This document shows, piece by piece, positions 49,738 to 59,246 of a stretch of 64,000 bases of DNA. This stretch comes from Scatosoma sp045632265 (lineage in GTDB: Bacteria; Bacillota; Clostridia; Christensenellales; Borkfalkiaceae). A model generated the notes under the pieces. That model had not been told where the DNA came from. It worked only from the letters and a program-made list of their open reading frames with translations, and searched no databases. The stretch lies in NCBI GenBank assembly GCA_045632265.1, contig JAZQWG010000027.1, forward strand, positions 68,173-132,172, in the 5' to 3' direction. Numbering within the stretch: position 1 is the stretch's first letter; each line of letters begins with the position of its first letter. Both the position numbers and the translations under genes were made by a program.

Positions 49738-50733
49738 TTAACCCTTAACCGAGCCTACCATGATGCCCTTGATGAAATATTGTTGCACCATAGGATATAC
49801 GACGAGCATGGGAAGAGAAGCCACCACGATAACGCCGTATTTCATCGATTCAACAACAAGCGCGTGTTCCAAGCTCAAACTGCCCGAACCACTTACGCTG
49901 CTTACGTCGTTTTCCATCAACAAGTTGTTAATAACGAGCTGCAAAGGATATTTGCTTTCGCTGTTCAAGAAGATAAGCGCGTCGAAGTAGGAATTCCATT
50001 TCCCTACGACGTTGTAAAGCGCGATAACTGCGATAATGGGAACTGCAAGCGGGGTTGCAATGCTGACGAAGAATTTGAAATCGCCACAGCCGTCAATCAA
50101 CGCCGCCTCAAAAATGTCTTTGGGCAAGCTGGTTGTGAAATACGTCTTAACCAAGATAATGTTGTACACGGAAACTGCCGACGGGATAATAAGCGCCCAA
50201 AGGGTGTCACGCATGTTCAACGTTTCGGTGATCAACATATAATACGGGATAAGCCCGCCGCCGAAGAACATCGTCACGGTGAATACCAAGATAAAGAATT
50301 TCTTTGCCTTGAAATCGTCACGGCTCAATACGTAGCCCGCAAGCAAGGTGACGATAATACTGAGCACCGTGCCCACTACTACGATATAGATAGTGTTCAA
50401 AAAGCTTTGCCAAAGGGGTGCGTACGAGAGAATTCTCGCATAGCCTTCAAAGGAAAAGGACGTGGGGAAAAGCCACATCTTGCCCGAAAGCACGTCCGTA
50501 GGCTTGGTCATCGAAGCGCTGATAACGTAGATCAACGGATAGATGAAGATGATAAACGCAAGCGTCAAGATGGAATAGTTTACGATATCAAACGTCACGT
50601 CCGATTTCGATTTTTTCATCTTGTTGCGAATTTTTTGTTTCTTTTCGGGATTTTGGGGCGCAGGTTGTTGCACTTCAACCGCCGCAACTTCCGTTTGGGG
50701 AACGTCTTGTAAATTCATGTTTTCCATATCCAT
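49738..50733 (-). CDS. Carbohydrate ABC permease (LplC/MalG type)
   Basis: 331 residues from ATG 50733, five bases after AAGGAGGGG; an upstream in-frame ATG is inside the preceding gene and has no such site. The first 50 residues are a Gln/Pro/Lys-rich cytoplasmic tail (VQQPAPQNPEKKQK) that is longer than in the paralogue at 1333. Six membrane segments; EAA loop EAALIDGCGDFKF near 220. Together with the next permease and the binding protein it forms an importer lacking its own ATPase. Confidence 0.93.
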   Translation of the reverse strand: MDMENMNLQDVPQTEVAAVEVQQPAPQNPEKKQKIRNKMKKSKSDVTFDIVNYSILTLAFIIFIYPLIYVISASMTKPTDVLSGKMWLFPTSFSFEGYARILSYAPLWQSFLNTIYIVVVGTVLSIIVTLLAGYVLSRDDFKAKKFFILVFTVTMFFGGGLIPYYMLITETLNMRDTLWALIIPSAVSVYNIILVKTYFTTSLPKDIFEAALIDGCGDFKFFVSIATPLAVPIIAVIALYNVVGKWNSYFDALIFLNSESKYPLQLVINNLLMENDVSSVSGSGSLSLEHALVVESMKYGVIVVASLPMLVVYPMVQQYFIKGIMVGSVKG

Positions 50734-50744
50734 AATTCCCCTCC

Positions 50745-51680
50745 TTACCACAAGCTGTAGCCGTTCGTCTTTTTAGCAACCGTGTTTACGATAACCAAGA
50801 AGATGAAGTTTACAAGCGAGTTGAACAAACCAACCGCAGTACCCAAGCCGTAGTCTTGCGAGATAATACCCATCTTGTACACGTACGTCGCGATAACTTC
50901 GGACGAGGACATGTTCAAGTCGTTTTGCATAAGGTACGTCTTTTCAAAACCAACCGACAAGATATTACCAACGGAAAGAATCAAAAGTACCATCGTCGTA
51001 GGCGCAATGCTGGGCAAATCGATATAGACGATTTTCTTAAACTTGCTTGCGCCGTCCAAGTCCGCCGCTTCGTACAAGGAAATGTCAACCGAGGAAAGCG
51101 TTGCAATATAAATAATACTGCTCCAACCAAGCGATTGCCACAAGCCGCTCAATACGTAAATCGTTTTGAACGCGCCCGCTTCACTCATGAAGTCCTTTGC
51201 CGGCAAGCCAAGCCCTTCAAGCAATTTATTGAACACACCCGTTCTCAAATCCAAGAAAGAGTTAAGCATTGCAACGATAACTACCACCGAGATAAAGTAC
51301 GGTGCGTAAGAAACCATTTGCAACGTTTTCTTGTACGCCTTATTCCCTACGCTGTTCAAGCCAAGCGCAAAGAGAATGGGAAGGGGGAAACCTACCACGA
51401 GCGAATACAAGCTGATAGAGAAGGTGTTCCACAAAATTTCACCAAACGCCTTGTTTCCAAAGAAATAGGTGAAGTTGTCAAACATAACAATCGGGCTATC
51501 CCAAATCCCCAAATAGGGGTCGTATCTTTGGAATGCCATTACGATACCGTACATGGGTATGTACGCAAAGAGCGTCACGATAAGAAACGCTGGAAGAATC
51601 ATGAGATAAAGCGCGTAATGTCTTCTCAATTCTTCTTTCAACGAAAATTTCGCTTTCGGTTTTACAAGCTTTTTCGTCAT
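50745..51680 (-). CDS. Carbohydrate ABC permease (LplB type)
   Basis: 311 residues from ATG 51680 (GGAG six bases upstream). Six membrane segments with the LplB-like start LMILPAFLIVTLFAYIPMYG and EAA loop YEAADLDGASKFKK. Normal length, in contrast to the fused LplB at 2214. It is 15 bp after the GH42 gene in the operon. Confidence 0.94.
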   Translation of the reverse strand: MTKKLVKPKAKFSLKEELRRHYALYLMILPAFLIVTLFAYIPMYGIVMAFQRYDPYLGIWDSPIVMFDNFTYFFGNKAFGEILWNTFSISLYSLVVGFPLPILFALGLNSVGNKAYKKTLQMVSYAPYFISVVVIVAMLNSFLDLRTGVFNKLLEGLGLPAKDFMSEAGAFKTIYVLSGLWQSLGWSSIIYIATLSSVDISLYEAADLDGASKFKKIVYIDLPSIAPTTMVLLILSVGNILSVGFEKTYLMQNDLNMSSSEVIATYVYKMGIISQDYGLGTAVGLFNSLVNFIFLVIVNTVAKKTNGYSLW

Positions 51681-51695
51681 AGCCAACTCCTTTCT

Positions 51696-53663
51696 TTATT
51701 CTTCCACAACCACAGCGTACGCATAAGGCGCAAGCGTCAAGCTGCCTTCTACCTTTTCCTTCGTGAAGTAATTTACCCCACTCACTTTCACGGTGTTTTC
51801 TTCACCGCACATATTTACAAAACAGTAGCTAATCTTACCGTTTTCGTCGCTGCGCTTATAGAACGCAACGCCGTCTGCCGAACGCACCGCGCCGTCCACC
51901 TTTTCGTCGATGAACTTACCGCTGATTTCTTTAAGTTCGTCCTTTTCAAACAAAGTACCCAAAAGCACGATTTTGCCTTTGCCGATTTCCTTTTGCCACA
52001 AAACGCTCTTGCCCGACAAATACCCGCCTTTGATTTCGCCCAAATGGTTGCCGTCCGCATCTACGACGATAGACGTAGATTTCAAGGGATATTCCTTGCC
52101 GAATACGTCCAAAACCGCGCCTTGGTTGTTGAACGAGATAATATCTTCTACGTTCACGCCCATAAAGCTTTCAAGTTTGGAAAGCGCCTTGTCGGTGTGA
52201 ATCGTATGATCGGCAGTTCTCGTACCCGTAAACGGACCAACGATAACCGTGCAACCTTCGTTTACCGCGTTTACAATCTTTTCATAAACGCTGTCCGATA
52301 CGTAGGGAAGGAAAGGCACGAACAATACTTTGTATCCGCTCAAATCAGAGCTTTCGTAAACGACGTCACGATACGCGCCGTTTGCGGAAACCGCTTCGTA
52401 GAACTTATGAATTTCCTTAACGTAATCGTAGCCTTCAATCATTTCACACTCGAAGTACGCTCTTGCTTCGTCCGAGAATAAAACGGCGATATCGCCTTTC
52501 GTCGGCTTCGTAGACAAAACGTAATCGTTTACGTGCTTCATCATTTCCGTCACTTCTTTCACGTTTTGAGAAGCGGAAGAAATTTTCCCCCACGACGTGA
52601 CCAAATGCCCGTGCAAAAGTTCAGTACCTGCGCGTTGTTGTTTGAAGAGCCAATAGCAGAACCCGATACCGCCCGCAAATAAGCAAGCCGTAGCTTCCGC
52701 CTTAACAAACCCGCGTTTGTGGAAAGGTTTGCTTGCGTGTACGTGCGCGGTGTAGCCGTTGGACGTTTCCATAAGGAAGAAAGGCACGTTGGGCTTCAAC
52801 CCTCTTTCCATATCGTAGCCGAAAAGAATTTCCGTCTTTTCTTGTTCGGTCGAATAGGTATCGTACGCAACGAAGTCGAGATTTTTGAACACCGTTTCTT
52901 CGTTGATGTGGAATACGATGTTCGTGTTGTGCGTGATAGGATATGCCGAATATTTTTTGATGATATTCACTTGCATATCGTTAAATTCCGCAACGTTGTC
53001 GTGCCCAAATTCGATATACTTGTTAGAAAGAGTGATATTTTGTCCGTTGGGCGTATATTTGGGTTGGTTCACGTCGTCGAACGATTGATAGGAACGGCTC
53101 CAAACGGCGTTGCCCCACTTTTCGTTCAAATCGTTGATGTCCTTGTATTTGGATTTCAACCACTTATGCCATTTCTTTTCGCAATGGGGACACAAACATT
53201 CTCTTACGGGCGGGCAGTTGTATTCGTTATGCGTTTGCCATGCAATAACGTACGGGTTTTGTCCGTAATGCTTTGCCACCTTTTCAATAATGATTTCACT
53301 GCGCTTGCGATAAAGCGGCCCGTTATAACAAACGTGTTCTCTCGAGCCGTGTTCCGATTTAATCATGTTATAACCGATATACGCTTCCGTAGGCGATTCG
53401 TTCAAAATCCACTTCGGCGGGGTTGCCGTAGGCGTACACATAATCGTTTGAATCCCGTTTTCGCCAAGCTTTTTAATAATCTTATCGAAAATATCAATAT
53501 GGAATTCGTTCTTTTTAGGTTCGTATAAAGACCAGCAAAATTCGCCCATGCGCACGACGTTGATGCCAAGTTCTTTCATCGCTTTAATATCGGTGTCATA
53601 GGTGGATTCGTCCCAAAGTTCGGGATAATACGCTGCGCCGTGATAAAGTTTCTTTTCTAACAT
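51696..53663 (-). CDS. Beta-galactosidase, glycoside hydrolase family 42
   Basis: 655 residues, the usual GH42 size. TIM barrel with the family opening GAAYYPELWDE, acid/base Glu147 in WQTHNEYNC, nucleophile Glu299 in FFLMETSNG, and the zinc cysteines around residues 156-161 (CLCPHC). The trimer-forming and C-terminal beta domains follow. No signal peptide: it cleaves imported beta-galactosides such as galactan fragments inside the cell. First gene of the minus-strand glycan operon. AGGAGAAAGG precedes ATG 53663. Confidence 0.96.
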   Translation of the reverse strand: MLEKKLYHGAAYYPELWDESTYDTDIKAMKELGINVVRMGEFCWSLYEPKKNEFHIDIFDKIIKKLGENGIQTIMCTPTATPPKWILNESPTEAYIGYNMIKSEHGSREHVCYNGPLYRKRSEIIIEKVAKHYGQNPYVIAWQTHNEYNCPPVRECLCPHCEKKWHKWLKSKYKDINDLNEKWGNAVWSRSYQSFDDVNQPKYTPNGQNITLSNKYIEFGHDNVAEFNDMQVNIIKKYSAYPITHNTNIVFHINEETVFKNLDFVAYDTYSTEQEKTEILFGYDMERGLKPNVPFFLMETSNGYTAHVHASKPFHKRGFVKAEATACLFAGGIGFCYWLFKQQRAGTELLHGHLVTSWGKISSASQNVKEVTEMMKHVNDYVLSTKPTKGDIAVLFSDEARAYFECEMIEGYDYVKEIHKFYEAVSANGAYRDVVYESSDLSGYKVLFVPFLPYVSDSVYEKIVNAVNEGCTVIVGPFTGTRTADHTIHTDKALSKLESFMGVNVEDIISFNNQGAVLDVFGKEYPLKSTSIVVDADGNHLGEIKGGYLSGKSVLWQKEIGKGKIVLLGTLFEKDELKEISGKFIDEKVDGAVRSADGVAFYKRSDENGKISYCFVNMCGEENTVKVSGVNYFTKEKVEGSLTLAPYAYAVVVEE

Positions 53664-53723
53664 AACCTTTCTCCTAAAAAAACATATCGTTTTATCGTAT
53701 TTTTTATATGACTTTTGTCCCTT

Positions 53724-53741
53724 TAGTATATAAATATACTA
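53724..53741. promoter_or_regulatory. Candidate operator: perfect inverted repeat
   Basis: TAGTATA-TAAA-TATACTA, a perfect inverted repeat about 60 bp before the GH42 gene. A related TACTAT lies 10 bp away. Possible AraC-family binding site. Confidence 0.4.
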
Positions 53742-53877
53742 TTAGATACTATCACACGTATAAATTTTACCACATTTTCCGTCAATATACAATGCCTATT
53801 TTTATACAAAAATTTCTGTATTTTAACCTAATTTTTATTAAAAAAGCGAAATTTTTGATATTTTAGCCTATAAAGCC

Positions 53878-53906
53878 TTGATTTCCGCCCTTTTAAGTGG
53901 TATAAT
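53878..53906 (+). promoter_or_regulatory. Sigma-A promoter of the second AraC regulator
   Basis: TTGATT (53878-53883), 17-bp spacer, TATAAT (53901-53906). Confidence 0.75.
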
Positions 53907-54010
53907 GAAGAAAAGGCGAGAAAAATAAAGCAAATTTTTTTTCAACTTTTTAGAAAAAAACGCCCCGTCCTTTTGGGTAAAAAGGCACAAAAATACGCAA
54001 GGAGAGCGCA

Positions 54011-54829
54011 ATGACAAACTTTGAAAACGTCGTTTTATTGACGCAAAAAATGGAGCCGAAAGATTATTCGCATAAAGCCACCGCCCCTTCGTACACCTTC
54101 GTGTTGTTCCACTCGAACGTTGCCATTTCCTACGACGGCGAGGAATATTTCCACGCACCCAAAAACAGCGTAATTTTATACGAGCCAAACGTGCTTCAAT
54201 GTTATAAAAACATTGACTCGGCTTTTCTTAACAGCTTTTTGGCTTTCGACGTGGACGAAGAATTTTTCAAGCAATATCGCTTTGTCTTGAACAAACTTTT
54301 CATCATCCACCCCATTTATGCGGAACACATTTTGCGGTGCATGGATAGGCTTTCGTATATCGTAAACACCCCGTACGCAAGAGATAAAGTGCAAGAAATC
54401 CCCAGCTATATCGAGCAAATTTTCCACCTTTTGGACGAATCGTACACCTTCTCGGCAAACGACGTGTACGTGGAAAACCCGCAGTTCGTCACCCTGTTCA
54501 ACATCAAAAACTTGATGATGGACGATCCTATCAAATACACCCCCAAGGAAACGAGCCGTTTGTTTGGGTACAGCGAAGCGTATTTTTGCAAGAAGTATAA
54601 ACAATTCTTCGGCAGCACCCCATCGCAAGATAGAAAAAAATTGATTGTGAAAATCATCAAACGGTATTTGGAAACCACCGATTATTCGCTGGAACAAATT
54701 GCGGAAATTTGCAACATTTCGTCCCTTCCCCACCTTATTTCCCTATTCAAATCGTTTGAAGACACCACGCCTCATCAATATCGTTTACGGGTGAAAAAAC
54801 AAATCAAACCAAGCGACGATAACGAGTGA
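54011..54829 (+). CDS. AraC-family regulator of the glycan-utilisation operon
   Basis: 272 residues. An N-terminal cupin-like sensor (VAISYDGEEYFHAPKNSVILYEP near 35-60, split by strands) precedes the C-terminal double helix-turn-helix (YTPKETSRLFGYSEAYFCKKY and LEQIAEICNISSLPHLISLF). AGGAG lies upstream of ATG 54011. Divergent from the GH42-led operon, so probably its activator. Confidence 0.92.
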   Translation: MTNFENVVLLTQKMEPKDYSHKATAPSYTFVLFHSNVAISYDGEEYFHAPKNSVILYEPNVLQCYKNIDSAFLNSFLAFDVDEEFFKQYRFVLNKLFIIHPIYAEHILRCMDRLSYIVNTPYARDKVQEIPSYIEQIFHLLDESYTFSANDVYVENPQFVTLFNIKNLMMDDPIKYTPKETSRLFGYSEAYFCKKYKQFFGSTPSQDRKKLIVKIIKRYLETTDYSLEQIAEICNISSLPHLISLFKSFEDTTPHQYRLRVKKQIKPSDDNE

Positions 54830-54888
54830 TTTTCCCTAAAATATCAAAGAGCTTTGCGCCTTGCAAGGCTCTTTTTTACGAAAAAAAC

Positions 54889-54916
54889 ACCCCCAAAGCC
54901 AAACGGCTTTGGGGGT
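54889..54916 (-). terminator. Intrinsic terminator of the sialate esterase-like gene
   Basis: 12-bp stem ACCCCCAAAGCC/GGCTTTGGGGGT, loop AAAC. The minus-strand side continues into T7. It sits between converging genes. Confidence 0.9.
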
Positions 54917-54932
54917 AAATATTTATAAAATC

Positions 54933-57900
54933 TTATGCAATCGTGATTGCAAACGGTCCAACGGGCAAGCCGTTGCCACCATACAACGTAGGTTGACCGA
55001 TATAGTAGGAAAGGTTTTGATTAAACACACCCACTTGCGTTTTTACGTACATATAATATACGGCAACCGCATTGCCCGAGTAGTTGATAACCACTTGGTT
55101 GTTTGCAACGCTTGCGTTTACGGATTCCAAAACGCCTTGGTCGTTAAGCACCTTAAAGCCGATCAATGCGCCACGCGCTTCAATCGTCTTGCCGTTTTCA
55201 AAGCTCAACGTAATCGTGTTTCCACTCTTGCTTGCGGAAACGGGGATATAGGAAAGGCTGTCGACAACACCGTCCGCTTCGTACACGTATTCCAAAGCGA
55301 TGTTCGCCGCGCGTTTACCAAGTTCGTTCTTGAATACGGGGTGAATATCGTAAGGCGTGCCAAGGTCCACCGTGGAAAGCAAGTAAGCATTTGCATTTTC
55401 GGTGACAAATCTTCTTTGCGTCAATCTAAAATCTTCATAATCGTCCCACGCATAAGGCGCAAGTTCGGTGATGATAATAGGAAGATTTGCATCGCCGAAA
55501 ATGTCTTTATATTGAGCGTGAAGCGCTTCTAATTGGTCTGCATAATCTACGTTAGGCGAGTTGGGGAAAGAACCAACGTAGTTGTACGCGTAAGCATTGG
55601 ATTCGCCTTGATACCAAATAACGCCCGCTACGCTAATACCACGCAACAATTCCGTCATACCGTAGTAGTATCTGCTTTCTTTCGGTTCTTCAAACATACC
55701 GTCGAATACCGAGCCTGCAATTTCCAAAGATTCGGTGGATAACCATTCTTCGATATACGTTGCGCCCATACACGAATTGATTACGCCAACGGGAACACCG
55801 AGTTTCTTTTGAAGATTAAGCGCAAACGAGAGCGAATATGCCGATTGTGCAAGCGCGTCGTTGGGATTTGCAAACGTTTCCCAGTTGTTCGTTCCCTTAC
55901 CCAAGTCGCCATCGAACGGCGTACCGGTGATTTGTTGACGGTAAATACGTACCTTATCGAAGTTGTCGTAATAACCGTATTGACCGATATAATTGATACC
56001 CGTGCCGTTCATCCACGACAAGGTCATTTGCATATTCGATTGACCTGCGCCAAGCCAAACTTCGCCCACCAAAATATCGGTGAACACGAACTTCATATCA
56101 CCGCCCGTGATTTGCAACGTCTTTGCTTCCCAAGAAGCTTGCATTGCGTCAAACGTCACGTTCCACTTGCCGTTTTCTACGGTTGCCGTCTTCGTTTCGT
56201 TGTTAAATTGCACCGTCACTTCCGTTCCGTCCGTACCCGTGCCGAATACGTTAAACGGCTTGTTTCTTTGGATAATCATATTGTTGCCGAAGATATCCGC
56301 CACGTCCACCGTGTACGCTTGTTCTTCGCCGTCCACAATCCATTTTGCGTAAAGGGTAATATCCTTTCTATTCGAGTATTGTTCAATGCTTGCAATCCCA
56401 TCAGTATCTACAACAAGCTTGGCTTGGTCGCCTTCGTAAACGATTTCAAGCAATTCATACGCTCTGTTCGTGTACCAACCGCCGAACGTTGCGCCGTCTT
56501 TCACGGGCGTAGGCAATACCAAGGTTGCGCCAAACGTACCCGTCAACGTTTCCGTATCAACCGTGCCACCCATTGCGTTCAGCGTTACCGTATACGTGCA
56601 ATCGCCCAACGTTTGGTGATACATCATCCACAAGAAATCGTCTTTAATCTTATTCAAATCCGTGCTAAACGCTTCGTGTGCAGAATTATAGAATACGCCA
56701 CACAATCTATATCCTTTCGTCCACTCGTAATTTTCAAATACGCTGCCTACGTAGGTAAAATCGCCACCCGCCGAAGCATACGTCCACAAATACCACCACT
56801 GGTTAATGGTCGAATTAGGGTCTTTGTTGTATTCTTGCCAGTAGTAATATTCATAGCCCTTGCAAGACAAAGCTCTTACAATGTCCGTGATATATTTATT
56901 GCACATATTGTAAATTGCGGTGTAATCGTTGGTGTTTGCAACTTCATATTCCAACATATCCATTACACCCTTATCGTTGGGTGCATCCCACGTGCTGTAA
57001 AGCATGTATGCGTTGGGAATCCACCATCTCGTATCACGAGAGAATACGTCCGCATACATAACCGTTCCTTCGCCCGTCGTCACTTGCGTACCCGATACCA
57101 ACGGCATAAGCAAAGTGTCGTTATACATTTGGATAAAGTAGCCAAGCGATGCCAACGTATGCGCTTTCAAAGCTTGCACTTTGATTTCTTCGCAGTTGCT
57201 TGCAAGCGAAACGAAATCTTCAATGCTCGCGCAAGCGTTGATTTGGTTTACAAACGCTTGATAATTAAATCCGCTAATGCCTGCAAACGGCACGTCTTCC
57301 ACCTTGTTTTCAATAACTTGGCTTACCGTGTTGAATACGTAGTAGCTAGAACCCACTCTGCAAAGCACCGTCGCAAAATAGTTCTTCAATTCGTCAAGCG
57401 ACATATTGCCAACGACGGAAACGTTGCTCATAGCAAGCACGCCGTTTTCGTTGTACGTACCGATTCTACCCGCATAACCAATCGTGCCATAGCCCTTTGC
57501 ACTAAAATCTGCCACCGTCAATTCCAAAACTACGTTGTTATCAAGCGAGCAAACGATATTGCCGTTTGCCGCAATCGACATTGCATATTCGTGCGTACCC
57601 ACGCTAACGGGGGTGATATCCGCCGATTTTACTTCCAATAATTCCGTAGCCCAAGAAATGTAGAAATATGCTTTATTTCCCTTGGTAGCAAACAAGTAAT
57701 AACTTTCTTGTGCGCCCATTGCGTTGCACGTTTCTACGCTGTTATACAAGTTTACAAGACCTTGCAATTCCGCATTGTCGTTTACCATCAACGTCGCTTT
57801 TACTTCTTGTTCCGCGGGTTTTACGTAATAGCTATTCAATACGTCCAACGTGCGCGACGTTCTTTCCACGCCTTGCACTTCTACGTTCGCTTTGCCCATG

Positions 57901-58661
57901 GTAAGCACGTTGCCGTTCAAGGAAGCGCCTTCGCCCGAAACGATTTGCCAAGAAGAATTGCCAGCGCCAAGGGTAAGTTGCACCGTTTCGCCCCAACGCG
58001 CCGTCGTCTTGTCTGAGCTACCGCCTACCACCGTAATCGTGTACGTGGTACGCTTATAATACAATTTAAGTTCTACTGCGCCACTTTCTACAATCGTGCC
58101 ACTCGTCACGTTGTTCGCATTTGCGCTATCGAATACGTAATAATCGATATTGCCTGCGGTTGCTTCTACGCTTTCGCCAACCGTTTTCGTACCCGTCACG
58201 TCTTTGGTCGCATCGTAAACGAATTCACCCGTAGCGTTTTCAATATAATATTTGATTACGTACGCACCCGTGATAGGCGTATCGCCACCTTCATCATCGC
58301 CGCCACCAACGTCGCCACCGGTAGAAGAGTTTTTCTTGTAATACAAGTCGAGATGCGCTTCCGATTCCGCTCTGACGATGTCAAGTTCACGTTTGTTTTC
58401 GTGCCCGCCAAAATAGGTGTAGCCTTCAAACGTTTTGGGATTTCTCACGGAAATCGTTTCGCCAACCCCCTTTTCACCCCTTTCGTCTTTGGTTGCATCG
58501 TGTACGAAATCACCGTTGTCATCTTCAAAATAATAACGGATTACGTAGCTGCCCATTTCGGTGTTGCCAGCACCCGCGCCTTCTCTTTTGCCACATGCGC
58601 CGATAAACGCACACGTAATCAAAAAGAAAACGGTTAAAATTCCTACGATAAATCTTTTCAT
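54933..58661 (-). CDS. Giant secreted lipoprotein with C-terminal sialate O-acetylesterase-like domain
   Basis: 1242 residues from ATG 58661 (AAAGGAG upstream; downstream of the promoter). Lipobox FIGAC (Cys22). Two MucBP-like repeats open with YVIRYYFEDDNGDF and YVIKYYIENATGEF (about 35-190). A beta/helical middle (280-700) includes RWWIPNAY and resembles the lipoprotein at 43113. One InlB-type repeat (FGGWYTNRAY) is near 740. The C-terminal 450 residues are a sialate O-acetylesterase/DUF303 domain: GEVWLGAGQSNMQM with the nucleophile Ser in GQSNM, and VIWYQGESNAY. It should deacetylate host or plant glycans at the cell surface. Confidence 0.88.
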   Translation of the reverse strand: MKRFIVGILTVFFLITCAFIGACGKREGAGAGNTEMGSYVIRYYFEDDNGDFVHDATKDERGEKGVGETISVRNPKTFEGYTYFGGHENKRELDIVRAESEAHLDLYYKKNSSTGGDVGGGDDEGGDTPITGAYVIKYYIENATGEFVYDATKDVTGTKTVGESVEATAGNIDYYVFDSANANNVTSGTIVESGAVELKLYYKRTTYTITVVGGSSDKTTARWGETVQLTLGAGNSSWQIVSGEGASLNGNVLTMGKANVEVQGVERTSRTLDVLNSYYVKPAEQEVKATLMVNDNAELQGLVNLYNSVETCNAMGAQESYYLFATKGNKAYFYISWATELLEVKSADITPVSVGTHEYAMSIAANGNIVCSLDNNVVLELTVADFSAKGYGTIGYAGRIGTYNENGVLAMSNVSVVGNMSLDELKNYFATVLCRVGSSYYVFNTVSQVIENKVEDVPFAGISGFNYQAFVNQINACASIEDFVSLASNCEEIKVQALKAHTLASLGYFIQMYNDTLLMPLVSGTQVTTGEGTVMYADVFSRDTRWWIPNAYMLYSTWDAPNDKGVMDMLEYEVANTNDYTAIYNMCNKYITDIVRALSCKGYEYYYWQEYNKDPNSTINQWWYLWTYASAGGDFTYVGSVFENYEWTKGYRLCGVFYNSAHEAFSTDLNKIKDDFLWMMYHQTLGDCTYTVTLNAMGGTVDTETLTGTFGATLVLPTPVKDGATFGGWYTNRAYELLEIVYEGDQAKLVVDTDGIASIEQYSNRKDITLYAKWIVDGEEQAYTVDVADIFGNNMIIQRNKPFNVFGTGTDGTEVTVQFNNETKTATVENGKWNVTFDAMQASWEAKTLQITGGDMKFVFTDILVGEVWLGAGQSNMQMTLSWMNGTGINYIGQYGYYDNFDKVRIYRQQITGTPFDGDLGKGTNNWETFANPNDALAQSAYSLSFALNLQKKLGVPVGVINSCMGATYIEEWLSTESLEIAGSVFDGMFEEPKESRYYYGMTELLRGISVAGVIWYQGESNAYAYNYVGSFPNSPNVDYADQLEALHAQYKDIFGDANLPIIITELAPYAWDDYEDFRLTQRRFVTENANAYLLSTVDLGTPYDIHPVFKNELGKRAANIALEYVYEADGVVDSLSYIPVSASKSGNTITLSFENGKTIEARGALIGFKVLNDQGVLESVNASVANNQVVINYSGNAVAVYYMYVKTQVGVFNQNLSYYIGQPTLYGGNGLPVGPFAITIA

Positions 58662-58711
58662 AATGGCTCCTTTATAATATTTTATTATAACTTTCATTAT
58701 ATCGCTATTCT

Positions 58712-58740
58712 ATTGTACTTTTTATTAGCCGTATAGTCAA
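58712..58740 (-). promoter_or_regulatory. Sigma-A promoter of the sialate esterase-like gene
   Basis: Minus strand: TTGACT (58735-58740), 17-bp spacer, TACAAT (58712-58717). Confidence 0.75.
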
Positions 58741-59206
58741 TACTCGTTTTTTTACAAAAATTTCTCTTTTTTAACCAAATACCATATCAAAAGCACTCTT
58801 TTGTTCAATATCAGTAATTTTTTTCTAATTTTTCCCATAATCGGCAAACAAATCGGCAGAATAAGAAGCGGGCGATTTTTGCCTAAAAATCGCCCGCTTT
58901 TTATCTTATTTTATCCAAATCGTGCCGCAATTTTTCATCAAATTTTGCACTTCGCCCCTTGCCATTTCCGCAGTTTTCACACCAGAAAAAACACCAAATC
59001 CACGCCCCAAAAAGGCACAAAAAACGCCCAACTTATCACAAAAAAAGGTGCAAAAACGCACTCGTTTTTTACACCTTTTTACCATTATTTTATTGAAAAA
59101 TCGTCAATCTTTCATCTCAAATTCGCCCTTATATTTGCCTAAAAAAGCACTCTTAAGGGCGGTTTTTGCGCGCAAATTTCACTTAAAATCTCTTTTATTG
59201 CGACAA
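58741..59206. other. Gene-free AT-rich spacer
   Basis: A Phe-rich open frame on the plus strand (58801-59142) lacks a ribosome binding site and overlaps a terminator, so I do not call it. Apart from that terminator I see only AT-rich sequence. Confidence 0.5.
58866..58904. terminator. Bidirectional terminator-like hairpin
   Basis: 15-bp perfect stem AAGCGGGCGATTTTT with complement, loop GCCT, T-tracts on both strands. It is isolated in a gene-free region, with no gene ending immediately beside it. Confidence 0.8.
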
Positions 59207-59238
59207 AAAAGCAGGGGCGCTGATGCGTTCCTGCTTTT
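59207..59238 (-). terminator. Intrinsic terminator of the CofE-like gene
   Basis: 9-bp stem AAAAGCAGG/CCTGCTTTT with 14-base loop and T6 on the minus-strand 3' side. Confidence 0.8.
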
Positions 59239-59246
59239 GATTTTTC

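Larger units (their letters stand above)
53664..54010. promoter_or_regulatory. Divergent control region of the glycan operon and araC gene
   Basis: 347 bp, very AT-rich and without genes. It holds the araC promoter (53878-53906) and a symmetric element (53724-53741). No consensus promoter is evident for the minus-strand operon, fitting activator dependence. Confidence 0.55.

Noticed and set aside
58801..59142. Phe-rich plus-strand frame
   Set aside because: No ribosome binding site, composition of AT-rich spacer, and a 15-bp terminator hairpin lies inside it.
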